Below, piece after piece: positions 1 through 13,494 of a DNA stretch of 64,000 bases. This DNA comes from Puffinus mauretanicus (taxonomy: Eukaryota > Chordata > Aves > Procellariiformes > Procellariidae). The notes beneath the pieces are model-generated. The model searched no databases and was not told the origin of the DNA. It saw only the letters and a list, made by a program, of their open reading frames with translations. The position numbers and the translations under genes were made by a program. The first letter of the stretch is position 1. Each line of letters opens with the position of its first letter. The stretch spans positions 2,232,001-2,296,000 of the forward strand of contig JAJKFH010000115.1 of assembly GCA_023333565.1 (NCBI GenBank). Reading direction: 5' to 3'.

Positions 1-1307
1 CCTGGAAAATTAGACCACTACGTCTTCCTTTATAAAAGTTAGAAAGACCCTTTTTTTTTTCCTTTCAAAATATATCTGAAACAGAATACAGTAAGAGTAG
101 CTGCCTTCCTGTATTTAATACTTCAGTGATTACAATATTCCACCAAGACATGAGATGCTAGAAGTCACAGTTTCCATTTCCTGGAATGGGAATTTAAATC
201 CCCATTTCCTGCCTTTCAAGGAACTTTCTGAATTAGCAGTACAGATTGTGCTGTTTGGGAAAAAGGATGGCAAGAAGTAATTTAACTTTTGTTATTGAAG
301 CTGTTCCACATTCTGTGGAATAATCAGATGTTTGGAGGGAAAGAGGGAGACAAAGCTAGAACAAGAATTAGTATGACTCTTTAGCCTCATGGACTAAACT
401 CTCTTGGGACAGTAGAACTGTAGATCATGGTCTCTGCTCTTACATAAAGAGTTATTGGAGCATGTCACATTTCAGCCAGCAAAATCACCAAGACAGCAGG
501 ACATTTTATTAGGGAGGAGAAAAAAAAAATGTTTAATCTGTCAAAGTGGAACATCTGGTCACTTTTGCTTATATTTTCTGATGCTGGATTAATATCATCA
601 CACATTTAATGTGCGTGCATTTAAACTGTAATCTAATTAGATGTTGAAACTATTCTGGTGCCACTTAGCCAACATGCCAAAATATTGGTTTTGATTGCAG
701 TCAGAAGCTACTGCGTTTACTGATACTGTGGTGTTGTACCAAGATTTCCTTCACCAAGGTCCCATCATCCTACAGTAAGCAGCAGGGGGGTACTAATCTT
801 CTGCGCTAGTACTTCAATTTTCTCATTACAAAAATTGGCTTCATCTTCCTGGCTTAGGCAAACCCTGATTAGCGTCACTCAGACCTTGGGGGCCACAGAT
901 TGGGAGCAGCAACAGCAGAAGAAGTGCCAACTGCAACAGCAGATATTTTAGCAACAGCTGTCTGGTTTTGCATGCTCCTCCTGGATATCAGTTTGAATGC
1001 TCCAGCTTAGCCAGCTTGAGGTGTTTGTCCCCACTATATATTACAGAGCCAAGTAAGAGTAGGATGCTCTTTAGAATGAAGCAACAAGCACTGTCATAAC
1101 AGCTCAGCAGATTGTTAGCATCTTCATATATTCTCAAAAGCACTGAAAGAGTAATCAGAGTAATGATAAAAGAGTAATGATATAGGTACACAGTTGTAAA
1201 CCCAGATAATCTTAAAATCATGCTTTGCATTTGTACTGAGGCTGGTACACAGTGCATTTCACTATTTTTAAGTTTCATAGCATATCTGAGAGGAGAGCAG
1301 ATTTCAT
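1..1307. other. AT-rich non-coding sequence, no gene seen
   Basis: I see no gene, RNA or recognisable repeat here. A 132-codon minus-strand open frame (988-1386) has no recognisable motif or domain and overlaps a probable SINE remnant, so it is not called. Confidence 0.6.
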
Positions 1308-1446
1308 TAGCCCCATTGTGACAACGAGAAAACTGAAACAGAGAAGTCCATCTTTCATGCAGTGTCCATGAGCAAGTAAATTGCACAATGGGAAACAGCA
1401 GCCAAGTCTCTTAACTTTCAGCTTCGTGCTCTAACCACTGGTCTAT
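1308..1446 (-). repeat. Ancient MIR-like (tRNA-derived) SINE remnant
   Basis: On the plus strand this stretch reads as a degraded reverse complement of the MIR core and tRNA-related part. A 'cccattgtgac..gagaaaactgaaacagagaag' type segment is followed by 'gagcaagtaa', then 'caagtctc' and 'gtgctctaaccactggtctat'. These pieces occur in the order and approximate spacing of the reversed MIR consensus (complement of 'cctcagtttcctcatctgtaaaatgg' back to the tRNA-like head). MIR-type SINEs predate the mammal-reptile split, so a heavily decayed copy in a bird is plausible. The assignment rests on remembered consensus similarity and is not an alignment. A related amniote SINE family is the main alternative. 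Confidence 0.5.
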
Positions 1447-4400
1447 TCAAGGGAGTGGATGGGTCATTTATTCCTGAAGTATAGTTTCCACTTCAGTGTT
1501 CACATGCAGCTGCTGTGTAGAGAAGGAAATTAAAAACAGGAATTCCTATTAAATTCCTCCATTTGTGTATGTCTAGGAAGGTATAGGGCTCCCTCCACCC
1601 CGAACTATGAGTACTTATGCATAATAGTGACACTCCACGTAATCAGCCAATAGGTTAGATAATTATTTGATTTCCCTTGGCATCTCCTAGGTCTGCAACA
1701 TAGGATTGTAATTATCATGAATAATTAGTATTTCTGCTTTGGAATAAAAACAGAAAAACAGAAGACACATGAAAAAATATATATATAACCCTTATTAATA
1801 AAGGAAAGAATCACAATAGCGCTAATAGTTCTCCTATGGCTGTTGGTTTTACCTATGCTTTGTTGCTCTTTAGTCTCTGGTCTTGTTCAGTAAGAGCAGT
1901 GGAAACTCTTACAGGTTTCACATGACATCAACCCCAAATTTATTAATTTTGGCAAGGCTTAATCTTGAAGTTTCAACTTTGTCCACTAACATGTCAAGTA
2001 GAACATAAGTATTCATAATAACCAATTTCACCTCTTCAGAAAAATGTTGCTTCTTTCCCTGAACAAAATCCTTTGTTTTTCAAAGCTCTACGAATAACTC
2101 CCTGTATGTTCTGCAGGAACACAACATAGCACCTGAATTCTAAAAATTGGAATAATGTATCTAATAAAATTCCCTACAGTTTCTACAGAGGTAAAATGTA
2201 ATTACCTGACTTGGAATTTGTCCAAGGTCTAATATTAATTAGACGAAGGCACCAAGAGTAGTGTTTCAGAATTTCAGTTTTATAAAATAAAAAATAAATT
2301 ATAATAACGAACTTAATATCACTGATTCTTGAAGTTCCCCTATGCAACAAAGATTGTCTCAATGGTCACCTGAAGATCTCTTCATCCCTCCCTGGGTTCA
2401 TTTTCCTGGGAATATTCTCTTGAGACAGTGTCTTAAAGACAAGGAATCACATGTAGGATTCAATGTTGAATGTGCCAAATGATATTCCTTTATGCTACTA
2501 GTAAAGTACTTGTCATAACATCACCACTTCCATCATGAACTTAGAAGTATTCTAGCCAGAGTTCTTGGCTGGAATTGCTCCTGACACTTTTAAAAAAGTA
2601 ATTACAAATAAAAATGTTGAAGCTACAAGGAACCATGGCAAAAAATGTCTAGCATTACAAGTTGATGGAAAACAGGGAACTGAGGTACTTGTAGGACCGT
2701 TCTTTATACTCTCCCAGGCAAGTAATGTTTAATGTGACTGTCATGCAATGCCGACAGACATTGGTTTTTTTTAAAAAAAAATGTTCAAGTTTAGTTTCCC
2801 ACAACCACTAATCACACACACAGAGAAAAGATGAGCAATCCTTTGAAGACAGCAATCAACTTTCTTCCCCCCTTTTCCATGTTATCTGTATTATATTTTC
2901 AACTGTGAAACAAAAAAACAAAAGAAAAATCTGAATCAACTTTTCATCTCCTGAAAAACTATCTACTGACACTCCCCTGATCAAAATGGGTAGTGATAAA
3001 GACACAGCCTCTGAAGAAAGTGAAGGGAGAAGGATATATGCTACATGTCTTCTCATTTGGGTTAATGCTAATCGTAAATTTTCAGAAATGCTGTGGATCT
3101 AGAGACCACTAGTAGAGGATTTCATGAGAAGCATGAATAGTGTATTTAACCACTTGTTCAAATCAAATAAAAAACCTGAAATACATTTTATTTTCAAAAG
3201 TATCTTTAAATTCTGTTTCCATTAACAAAAAAAATATTTATAGGAATTCTGCTGTCCTGATAGGTTTTTCAGAACACAAACCAAAGCCCTTGTGGATAAT
3301 AACTACAGATCTGCATGAAGACACACAGCACACTTTCTGATTGACTGTCTTGAATTTTTCATTTTACTCTATCTAAGGGATATAGTCAAGGAAAGACACA
3401 GTACTATATTGTCTTGGTGACCAATCCCAGATGATTAATTAGAACTTTGAAATCATTCTGAAATCACAATATCATTACTAAACAGTGCACAAACAACACC
3501 TTTGCTGAAATATAGTCATATCAAAAGCTTCTCAAAGTATACTGAGTAACAATTACAGTCTTTTAAAAAATCTGTCTGATGATAATTCCTTAGCTAAAAA
3601 CACGGCCCAGTGCTGCTTTTGAATAGTTTTTAATTATAGAATTTCTTCACAAACCAAAAGCTAGCATACAGCTCTCTGGATTCACTCAGGAACACTGACA
3701 TCAAATTATTTTATCTTCTATATCACTAACGGGATTTTCTTATGCTGCCTTGAGTTCATCTGAGGGGCTCTTCAAATTCTAAGCCAGCGCCATCTTATTA
3801 ACATGTGTGAAGTCATACCACTGCAGAGACGCTGAGTAGAAACAGAAAATCTTTCTGCATAAAACTCTTAGAGATATGATCTCTCTCTACTACCTATCCA
3901 CCATGGCAGAGTTCTTTACAGGTCATGTCATACCATGTTTCAGTTAAGGTATTGTCCTTTTCTGGAGCTTTGACAAATAAAATTAGCCCTGCACATATGT
4001 ATTCAGAGCTATAAATGTGTGTGCCTTGGCAACTGTGTTATCATCCATTTAGTATCCAAGCTACAGCTTCCAAGTGGTCATATTCCAGGCAGACACTTTC
4101 TAAACCCAATAGTATTTTTCTTATGTTGCACCAGAAAGAGCTTCCTGTACACACTGGTAAACCCACTTTTGCCATGATGTACAAGAAAAACAATGACAAT
4201 AATTAGATTGCTGACATGCTCAGAATGCAGAATTACCGATGGGGTGTTTTTTACTGTTTTCTACGTGCATTACGAGCTATCAGAGGTAATAGGCCTGTAC
4301 GAAGGAGGACGGGGGTGTATTCAAATATGCAGATGGCGTATGACATGGCATTGAACCTGTATGATCAGGAGTCAGAGATGCTGTTCCAATACAACTAATC

Positions 4401-4609
4401 AATAACAGTGCTTGAGACATCCCTAGTCTTCTCAGTGTGCTTGTAGCCACAAGCCTACAAAACATTCTGTCTCCACATGTCCTCCCTGGATCAAACAATG
4501 ACCTTATATCTCCTTCCTGAAATGACAATGGCACAAATATGAAAAAATTATTGGCTAATTTTGTGGAATTAAAAAACTTGCTCTCACGTGTGCCAGGAAT
4601 GTTTACAGA
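1447..4609. other. AT-rich non-coding sequence, no gene seen
   Basis: No gene or recognisable repeat is visible. The open frames here are all under 90 codons, with AT-driven composition and no recognisable domain. Confidence 0.55.
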
Positions 4610-4960
4610 GCTACTTCTCTCCTGCCCTCCCTGTTTGGTGTGACGCTACTGTCTGGCGGCTGTGGCAGTGAAGCTTACCATCAGGTAGCTGAACCATCAG
4701 TTCAGCCAGAGGCACTCGGCCTCTTCTGTGCATCCCACCTGTTGTCACGGAAAAGGCAACGCACCGTGCAGGCGACCTAAAAGAGCAACACAAGGTTGGC
4801 TGGCAAAGAAACCTCGCTCGGGAAAGGGAAAACATTTGGAAATCCTGGGACAGCTGGCAGATGGGAGGCAGGCGGTTAGACAGGACATTTCTAACGGGTC
4901 CACAACTTGTATGCCTATCAATTTGACATGTATGCACTTAATGGCAAGCAAAACTTAAAC
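4610..4960. other. Locally GC/CpG-richer block of unknown nature
   Basis: About 350 bases stand out from the AT-rich surroundings by higher GC and several retained CpG dinucleotides (near 4642, 4656, 4717, 4748, 4760, 4773, 4815). Three overlapping open frames on both strands (4611-4937 minus, 4728-4958 plus, 4745-4951 minus) come from this composition, and none shows a domain I recognise. It could be an old retro-insertion, an isolated exon or a regulatory element. I cannot tell which. Confidence 0.3.
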
Positions 4961-6688
4961 AGATTATAGCCAAATTCAGAAGAGTTTGTTAGGGTTAGAA
5001 TATGGGCTGCTAGTAGGAACTGACGTGGTTTTCAGCTCTGTCCAAATGATAACATTTTGTTTCAAAAGTGAATAATATCCTAGGATTACTGATGTCAACT
5101 AAATTGATTTCTGTAAGTCAACTGAGCTTAGAAATGAGAACAGGCAGAGAAAGAAAATTTTACTGGAAAACTTTTCTTATTATTCTCTAGTCCAAATAAG
5201 AAGAGGAGATCATTTGACTATTTTGGCTTCTGTGTGATTATGTTTATTTAAAGAAACAGAACACTATTTAATTATGTATGTGAATACTTGGAACATATAA
5301 TTACTACCCAACAGGCAAACTCTGTTTGGGTTTGTTGGAATGCCAATGGGCTTTTATTAGTTCAGCCCGTCATTCTGTTGTGAAATGGAAATGAAAAGTG
5401 GAAAATATGTTTTCCTTCTCTAGGGATCACTTCAGCTCCTTTTTCTCTTTATTTTATCAGACTTCTTGTTGCTATGGGGGTCTTGAAGGCTTATTATTAA
5501 AACACCCTGCAGTCCTAAGGGAAGAAAAGCAAGCTGGTGCTGCAGATGGGAACAGTGTGAATGGAATAAACTATAAGCACCAAAGAATTCCAATAAATGC
5601 AGTAAAATCTATGTGTTATTCTCTTTTCTTTCCAAAGTTCAGTTGGAGTTTCTACCTTTTACCTTTCATTTTTTGTGAATACGAGGTAACTCAGAGTACC
5701 ATCCAAATACAAAAGCACAAAAGTAAAAAACAAGTTAGTGTTGCTGGCTCTTCTTGGCTGTCCTTTTGCACAAAAAAAGTTTAATCCAAGTTAATCTATT
5801 CTGTACAGACATCCAACCTGCAGCAGGACTGGAATTAATATAAAATACTCATCATAGAAATGACATCTTCATAGCTCTTTCAGAAAAAGAAAGCAAAAGA
5901 TACAAGAAACACTTACTTGCCAGTTAAGCACTGGTTTAATCTACAGGCTCAGCCTATTAAAAACTCACCTGAAAGTAGTTTTCAGAATAATTTCATCACC
6001 ACATTCAAAAAAAATCTGGAAAATAAGTAAGATAGTCATCAGGATCTTTTTTATAATAGGTCTTGCAAGAATGAAAACTTTGATACAGATAACATAACCT
6101 TTCTGGAACTTAATTGTAATTGATAGTATAAGTACTTAACATATTTTTATTACTTTTCTCTAGATGTATGCAGTAAATTTTTAACATGGTCAAAGAATAT
6201 CTACGCACACTGATTAAGATGATGAAGTTGAACATCAAGTGAGCCATAAAATCTTCTAAAAATTGGGCAAAAGGCAAGTCAACTTATACAAGTGGAATGC
6301 ATCAGAAGGAACAAAGACATTTCTTGTATTTCAAAGACAGCATCTACATGAACACAGAGTCAAAGTTTATTTTGTAATGACCAAATGATTCCTGATCAAC
6401 TGTAGACCTGCTAGTGACACTTGCTTTGAAGACTAAGAAAGCAAGCCACAGCATAAATTAGATTTTCTTTGGAACAGAAGGAGCATATTTCTTCCTAGAA
6501 AGTCATGTGAACATTTTTCCAGCATTTCCTTTAATTTCAAAAGACATGCTGGTTTGAGAAATACTAGCTTTGTCTTGGCAATATTTCATTCCTCATTCAT
6601 GTCATTGTTCTTAACCTCTGCTTTGGGACTGTATTCATTTCAACCTGCTTCATGACTTCATATATCCAGAGAGCAGACCTGCTTTCTC

Positions 6689-6711
6689 TTTATTTATTTA
6701 TTTATTTATTA
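6689..6711. repeat. (TTTA)n microsatellite
   Basis: Almost six uninterrupted TTTA units, flanked by pyrimidine-rich sequence (gctttctc) on the left and aactg on the right. It is read directly from the sequence. Confidence 0.9.
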
Positions 6712-9700
6712 ACTGATTTTATTCTTTTTATTTCCTTTGATGATCTTGGCAGCTAGTTTTAGTCTATCTTGATCTCCTGCCAAAAGGCTCTACCTGAAAC
6801 TCATTCACTGCCATCAGCTGAAGTGTGTCAGGTCCCTGTAATGGAGTTGGAAAAATTTTGTAGAAGTTTCTAGAAGAATTATACAAATGCATGCACATGT
6901 ATATACCTAAGCACAGGATTTTTAAGATAGTACATTATGCATCAACAGAGGCAGTGCTGCTTTTAAAGCTATTCCTATCAAAAACTTTTGCCTGGCTGCA
7001 CAAAACACCACCTGTTGCTACCATTTCTATATGATACCATTCATATAAACACACTGGCAAAATAAGTACCTGTTAAACGCGAAAACAGTGGCCACTAGGA
7101 AACAGAAGAGAGACAACTATAAAGGCCCCTGGGCTTACCAAAGTACATACGTATATACTCCTATAGAAGACACAACATGCTTTTTATACTTCTTTTTCTA
7201 CAAGCTTCCATTGACTCCATTTTTGAGAGCATTCAACTTGAAAGGCATAATAAGCACATCTTTGTGGCTCCTCTTCTAAAAATGCTTTTAATATGGGTGG
7301 CCATCAGGACTATGTGAATAATGGAAGGTATTTTTTTGCAGCTGAACTAAAAGACTGGAAGAAGAAAAAAAAAAATAGTTTGTGTCTGGCCAGAATGAAT
7401 AGCCTGTCAGGACTTCTTTGTGATTTTCGTTTTTTGAGAGAAACACAGGCACTGGTGAAGTGATACCATAGTGGCTACACAACTGCTTACTCCCAGCTTC
7501 ATTCAGATTGAGGCTGGATATACTGCTACAGCATTAGGTACAATACTTCCCATCCTACCCACTACATGTCCATATACACTTTATTCATCATCTCCTGATA
7601 TGGAAATATATTACAGATTTTATTACAAAGTACCTTATGCACACTTATAAGTTAGTTTGTTTCACTGTTCCCTGACCCTCAGAGGCCTAAATCTTTATAG
7701 CATAGTTTTTGGTTTTGATTTAATTGAAGTACATAAATAGCTGCAAATGCTGTAATCAACATATTGCTCAGCTCCTTCCCACAGGCAGTGTCCAGCTCTG
7801 AGGCCTTCTGTGGAGGAAAGCTCTTTCCTGGCTGACTGACAAGCACTCGACATGAAATTGGTTCATGAGAGTCATAAATGCAGTAATCTTGCCCCAGAGT
7901 CACATACATTATGTTCACAGTACATACCTGTCATTATATGGCACTAAATGCATCGGAATGAACTGATTTCATTAACTTCCCTGGAGCTAGATTGGAATGG
8001 ATAAAATAGTCTGAAGCCTTCATCATCAAAGAAATGTTCTTGAAAGCTAATATTTGCATTATACCTTCTCAGTACCAATGTGTAGTGCAAGACTCGGGAG
8101 CTCCTTGACTATATCATTAATTTGCACCAGGACTGGATTAACAATATTTAATCTAGATTTAATCTAATCCTAGCATAGCTGAAGGGAAAACCTGAAGGTG
8201 AAGCTGACATTTTGTGTTTTAAAAAAATGTTATTTAAGAAAGTGGGGGGGGAAGGGGAGGTGAGGATGGGGTGTTAAATTGTCATTAACACCAAAATTTT
8301 TACATAACTCTATCTTAAGGCTGAAGGAAATCCAACAATTTCTGCAAGTATGCTGAAAGGAAGGAGTTCCAAATATAATTGTAGAAGAGTAGGAAGTCTG
8401 GACAAGGTATTACACCCTTTATTATCTTATCATTGTGGACACTTCGGCAGTAAGGCAGAATTAAAAAGGTCAATAGAAATAGAAGCATAGAATGTTTCAT
8501 TCAAATCTGAATTGATAATAAAGGTAAGCTCTCCTTGGGTAACATGAATCAGTGATTTCACCAAAGTTGTTTCAACTCCTGCCATAAAATATCTCCTTTT
8601 TCAAAACTTGTGTGGATACTGGGCTGAGTATGGATTTCAAGTTGTGCTAAAATAGCTGAGTCTTTCAAGACTGTGGCTACCAATATAAACACAAGAAAAA
8701 TAACACTTTTTGTTAATGCTTCAGGGATATCTTCTAGTGCAGGGATATTGTAGTTGGCAACCCTATCGGGGGAATTCTCCAACCTCCATAAATTTATGGG
8801 GAAAAACATATAACATTCAGATGAATGAACCACTCTTTTATGTCTATATACTAAGCTATTGTTACTTTTCCTTAGCATTAATGAATTAAAATAAAAATTA
8901 AAAAAGTTAAATAATAAGTGTCATGACATTTCAAAATTCAAAACTAACACAAGAAGAATGATACAAGTTTAAGGAGCCCCTTAATGACAAAAGTTTATTT
9001 AGAGTGGTAATAAGAGATCACAGGTACTTACTTTGGAACTGGAGCTGGGCAAAAAGTCTTTTAATATCCAACTGGTAGAAGCGTCTGTGATTTCAAAAGC
9101 TACTCTGCTTGTCTCTTTGTGATGTAACTAACATCTTACAAAGTTTTTTCAGCAGAAAAGAGAAATATATACCAACAGCTTACACGCTGGTGCTTACAGC
9201 ACACCTTTGAAGTGATAGATGGCAGAGTTCAAGTTTCTAGAAATTGAACCTACATTTCAAATGAATACACTGGCCAGTACACTAGTGATAATACTGATAT
9301 GCTTTTCTTATCTAAGAAACTATCCTAAAGACGGTTTCCTCAGAATCAAGTTTGTCTGCCATCACGTAACACATTTTGTTGAAAATTCCTAATCCGTACT
9401 TCTCAAATAATGTTAAACTTTCCTTGAACTGTCTAACAGAGGTTAACGTATTAACAAAAGATATCAGAAACCAGAGTTCTCATTCAAAAGGAAATTCCAC
9501 TATTTCAAAAGCTGATTCCATTATGATTTCAAAGAAAAATCTGAAACTTTAAACATCTGGATTGGAATTATATCAATATGTGTAAAACAACAATTTAGAA
9601 AGACTGCAGTTCCGTTCAATTTTATTTATGCTAGGGGACTGTAGAATTGAAAAGAAATTAAAACAATAAAGTAAAACTAAAGTATTTTTCATTAAAATTG

Positions 9701-11094
9701 AGAATTTCGGCAATATTGAAACAAGTCAAACAATGCATTTTGAAGATTCAAATTATAGTTTTAGTTATAATTAATATTTTTCTGTGAAATATTTTTACAT
9801 GGGAAAAAGTAGTTTTATCAAAAAAAAAGAAAGCTATGCCAATTTTTTTTGAGCAATTATCAAGTTTTTCTCACAATTCAAAAACACGTATGGCACCTTA
9901 CAAACTGTATGGGAGCAATATCTCAACTCAGAGAATTTACAGTCAGTATTTAACATGAGATGCAATGAGACAAAAGTGCAAAGGAGACTTGCTAGATGTC
10001 TGTATATTGTAATTAGAGACCTACAATTTTTGCTTTTTCACCAGTCCTTTAAAACAATCTTTTTATATCTGTCTATTTATATTTCATCCTTGCACTTTTC
10101 CCTACAAAAATAGGTAAGATAATGATTAGTGTTCTTGGGAGACAGTAATTGCTCTTTGCTGGGTAGATTTGGTGACATCACAAGAAATATGTGAGCGAGA
10201 AGTCAAAAGGATTAGCATAACCTGAAGATCAGAGGTTTTGAAATGGAAAGTCAGAAAGGAAGGCAAAGGACCCATAAAGCAGAGGATGAGAAAACAGAGA
10301 TAAGAAATTTGTTGTCATGTGTTGCACAACTGGTGATCAAACAAAGCGAACAAGATTAAATGATAAAATTATCAAAGGTCTCTATTTTTTCATGTATTAA
10401 AAAATGTTTCAATAAAACTGTTTTAAACAGCTCTTATTATTCTGTAGCATCTATGGGCTTCACTTCATTTGAATTTAATGCTACAGCTATTTTTTTTTCT
10501 AATAAGTAACACAAAGTGGAGACTGTTTTGTGTGCCCTCATGCCAATACAGAAGCCTTTCATTATTCTGCTTTTCTCCTGCCTAGCACAATAAAACAATT
10601 TTATCTTTAGGATGTTTATTTCTGCAGATAATGAGTGGAATAAAGTCCTAGTCCCTTAATAAGCAGCTCAGCTACTACTTAAATTTTGCTACTATGCTTC
10701 AGAAGTGCTGTTGTCTCTTTGCCTCATTGTCTGAATCTTACAGGTAAGTACATAAAACTTCTAAGAACTGCATGAAGATCCCTGTAGGGAAATAAAGTTC
10801 TTTGTGCTAAAACTTTTGAAATGAACACTTAAAATGTTTCAGGCTCTTGGCCTTCTTTATCAATGCCCTAAGTATCAATTTGAATGGATTTATGTCTATC
10901 ATTTGAATCATTACCAGTCTCAGTAGGACTGTATTTATGAGTTAGTTGCACTGCATTATAACCACGGCCTAATAAAAAATGGAACTCATTAACACAAATC
11001 TGAAAAAGAAAAATCAACATTTTTCACATTTTTCATTTTTTCTTTTGCCACTTTTTTGTTAAGAAAAGGGGAGAGGTAACCTGCTTTCTCTATC

Positions 11095-11123
11095 TTTTTT
11101 TTTTTTTTTATTTTTTATTTTTT
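11095..11123. repeat. T-rich low-complexity tract
   Basis: A run of 15 T followed by A-interrupted runs of six T. It could be the complement of a decayed poly(A) tail, but no identifiable retrocopy lies beside it. Confidence 0.8.
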
Positions 11124-11659
11124 ACATTTCAGTACCTTACTGTGACAGCTGTTGGTTTCACATAACCATTAAAATCTGCGTATCTATTCTTTGTTTCTTC
11201 CAATTTTGCTATAACTAAATTTCATTAACACTTTAGGAAATGTGAACATTTTCCTTCCATCTGCTAGATGGCTTTTAAAACCCATTTACTTTGATTTAGC
11301 AAATCTGGAAACAGCTGGCAAAAATGTATTTTTATTAAGTTCCTCAGTTTCATATTTACAAGATATGTGACTTTCGTAGTCTTTCTTAAGGTCTGTAATT
11401 GGTTTCTATTTCTCAACTGTACAATTTCTTTCTAAATGCTAATCAACCAGGTGGTCAGATGTTTAGTTATCATTCTGCACATTAACCAGTTTAATGCGTC
11501 TCAGTTTAAATGTCTAGAGCTGATGATTCAAATGATGTCCTTAAAAACTATAGGAATGGTTATTTAGTTTTCAGCCATTATCTTCTTTTTCTTTTTAATT
11601 TTGAAAGTTGATTGTGACAATTAAGTAACCTAAAAAAGAATGTGAAAAATAGCTTCCCT

Positions 11660-12040
11660 GCACTGGGTGCCTGTATACAACAATGCTGATATTTCGCAGG
11701 CTCTGATCTACCGTCAGGGTAAAAGACTGGGGACAGGGACTCGTTTTGCCCTTCTCGTTAGGTCTTTCTGCTTAGTTTTGGACGTGAGAGCCTATATACG
11801 CTACTCTCATTCTCCCTTAACTTGCTCCAATTCTACAACAGGAGGCATTCTGCAGCCAGCGAAAACCACCAATTTGTTTCTGCAGTGACAAGTCCGGGAT
11901 TCTGCTCTTTCAGAGCTGCAGAAGACTTGTCCATGTGTGTGAATTTATTGACACAGAAAAATGATGCTTTTGAGACATATTCTTTGATGTGCTTAGGGCT
12001 GTACCCTGCCAGCAGACTTCAGCTATTAAAGAGGAGCTAA
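11660..12040. other. Moderately GC-richer block with overlapping plus-strand frames
   Basis: This stretch has a more balanced base composition than its flanks and several CpGs (near 11694, 11711, 11742, 11755, 11782, 11799). Two overlapping plus-strand frames, 11667-11888 and 11822-12040, run through it in different frames, neither with a family I recognise. It could be an old exon, a retroelement fragment or simply unique DNA. No splice sites or LTR ends can be assigned with confidence. Confidence 0.25.
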
Positions 12041-13430
12041 CCTAGCCAGGGCAAAATGCTGTGATGGTGTGAAAGCAGATTCCCGACAGAATAATGCTTA
12101 AAAAAACAAAACCAAAAACTTTCATATCACTTGCCCACCAAGCTGCATACAGCTGTAGTAAAACAGCATCACTGAGATGCTTTGTATCAAGCCCTACCTG
12201 ATGGGGTTTTTCAGCTCCATGAAGATATTTCAAGTTGTCATTCTGAGAACATGCAATAAGGAGTAGATGTCCACAGAGCAGTGCCAGGATCTGAGATACC
12301 AAAGATAAGGCTTGAGTCACCATTACTAAACAAATTTCATCTGTGCTTCGCTTAGATCATTCACATTTGTAAAAAAGGGCTCTATGTTTTATTTTTATTT
12401 TTCTGTGACCTGACCCATAAAATATATTTATGACATCTTCTTAACAACCTTAATTTGTGATCAGAGTTTCAAGAGATAATTGAGTTCCAGGAAAAAAATA
12501 CTACTATAAGCATTATCATTTGAACAAGCATACATAAATCAGAAATTTGTCATAATATTGTGGCAGTGGTGTATGCATCATCTTCATGCTCAATCTATTC
12601 CCATAGATTCTTTCATTATCTCCAGTAGATGCCATTGGCATGAACAGAGTCAAAGACTTCCAACACATTTGGGAATCCAGACAGTACAGATAAATCCTCA
12701 CTGACGTTTTGCTGATGAGGTTAGCTTCTTTGAAATGAGGGAAATATCTGTGTTCCAAAATAGCCTCTGAAAAATGTCACTACACACTTTTGCACAGAAG
12801 GTTGACTAATTTGAGTGATGTTTCCAAGTAAAAGATTGAAAAACTGAGTAATATCAGGCTCATATGACATTTTGCAATATTTCTAAATAGTATACTGATA
12901 AACAAGAACAACTTTAGCCATTAGAAAAGTTCCACATAGACACTAAAAGCTCCCTTTGCTCCTGAACTTGCACCCTCAGATTCTAATGGAGTTTTCAGAT
13001 AATAAGAATAAATTCTGCTGAGGCTGTATTTGGGGTTTATGTAACCTATACAGTGGTGTTTTACCATATCTGTGTTCAAATTATGCACTCGTGATGTGCA
13101 TATCCCACCAGAATAAGGCCTTAAGTCATTAAACAATAAGATTCAGACAGTCAACACAAACTGCTAAACATTCATGGACACATCTGTCAACTCGTATCCT
13201 TATCTTTTTGTGTAAGTAGCTCTGATACTCTGAAATGTAGCAGTTAAAATTTCATTCACGCAAAGCTGTATGCTGAAGATTTTTAATAGGCTAAGTTATG
13301 AATACTATAGTTTTTATTGATACAATGAACTAGAAATACATTTGTCATGAAAAGCTTCATGTAACTGCTTGGCTATATTTACCTATATCAGTTAGTTGTT
13401 GACTAAATGTTGATTAATGGTTGAAAAAAG
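12041..13430. other. AT-rich non-coding sequence, no gene seen
   Basis: Nothing is recognised beyond short chance frames. The minus-strand 93-codon frame at 12042-12323 is hydrophobic at its start but has no identifiable family and no supporting signal. Confidence 0.5.
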
Positions 13431-13473
13431 TTATGTGCATTTCACTGTGCTATTGTCAGTAAGGCACGTAGCT

Positions 13474-13494
13474 TACCCCTGTGGGGTATAAAAG
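13474..13494 (+). promoter_or_regulatory. Palindrome overlapping a TATA-box-like motif
   Basis: A perfect 6-bp inverted repeat with a 3-base loop (TACCCC-TGT-GGGGTA, 13474-13488) runs straight into a strong TATA motif, TATAAAAG at 13487-13494. On the plus strand a start site would be expected about 25-30 bases downstream, near 13515-13525. No open frame or recognised transcript start follows. A promoter of a noncoding RNA or a decayed LTR would explain it, but no LTR ends or poly(A) signal at the right distance could be found. It may be chance. Confidence 0.2.

Larger units (their letters stand above)
4961..11640. other. AT-rich non-coding sequence, no gene seen
   Basis: A long AT-rich stretch without a supported gene. 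It includes a (TTTA)n microsatellite at 6689-6711 and a T-rich run at 11095-11123. A 128-codon plus-strand frame at 5398-5784 begins at an ordinary ATG and has no recognisable family, so it is treated as chance. Confidence 0.55.

Noticed and set aside
988..1386. Minus-strand open frame of 132 codons
   Set aside because: No recognisable domain or signal. It overlaps the MIR-like remnant, and the length is compatible with chance in 64 kb.
5398..5784. Plus-strand open frame of 128 codons
   Set aside because: Phe/Ser/Lys-rich AT-driven composition, no family recognised, no splice or promoter context.
10628..10742. Exon-like segment between TTTCTGCAG and CAG|GTAAGT
   Set aside because: Stops in all three frames and AT-rich composition without CpG. 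It shows that such splice-site pairs arise by chance here.
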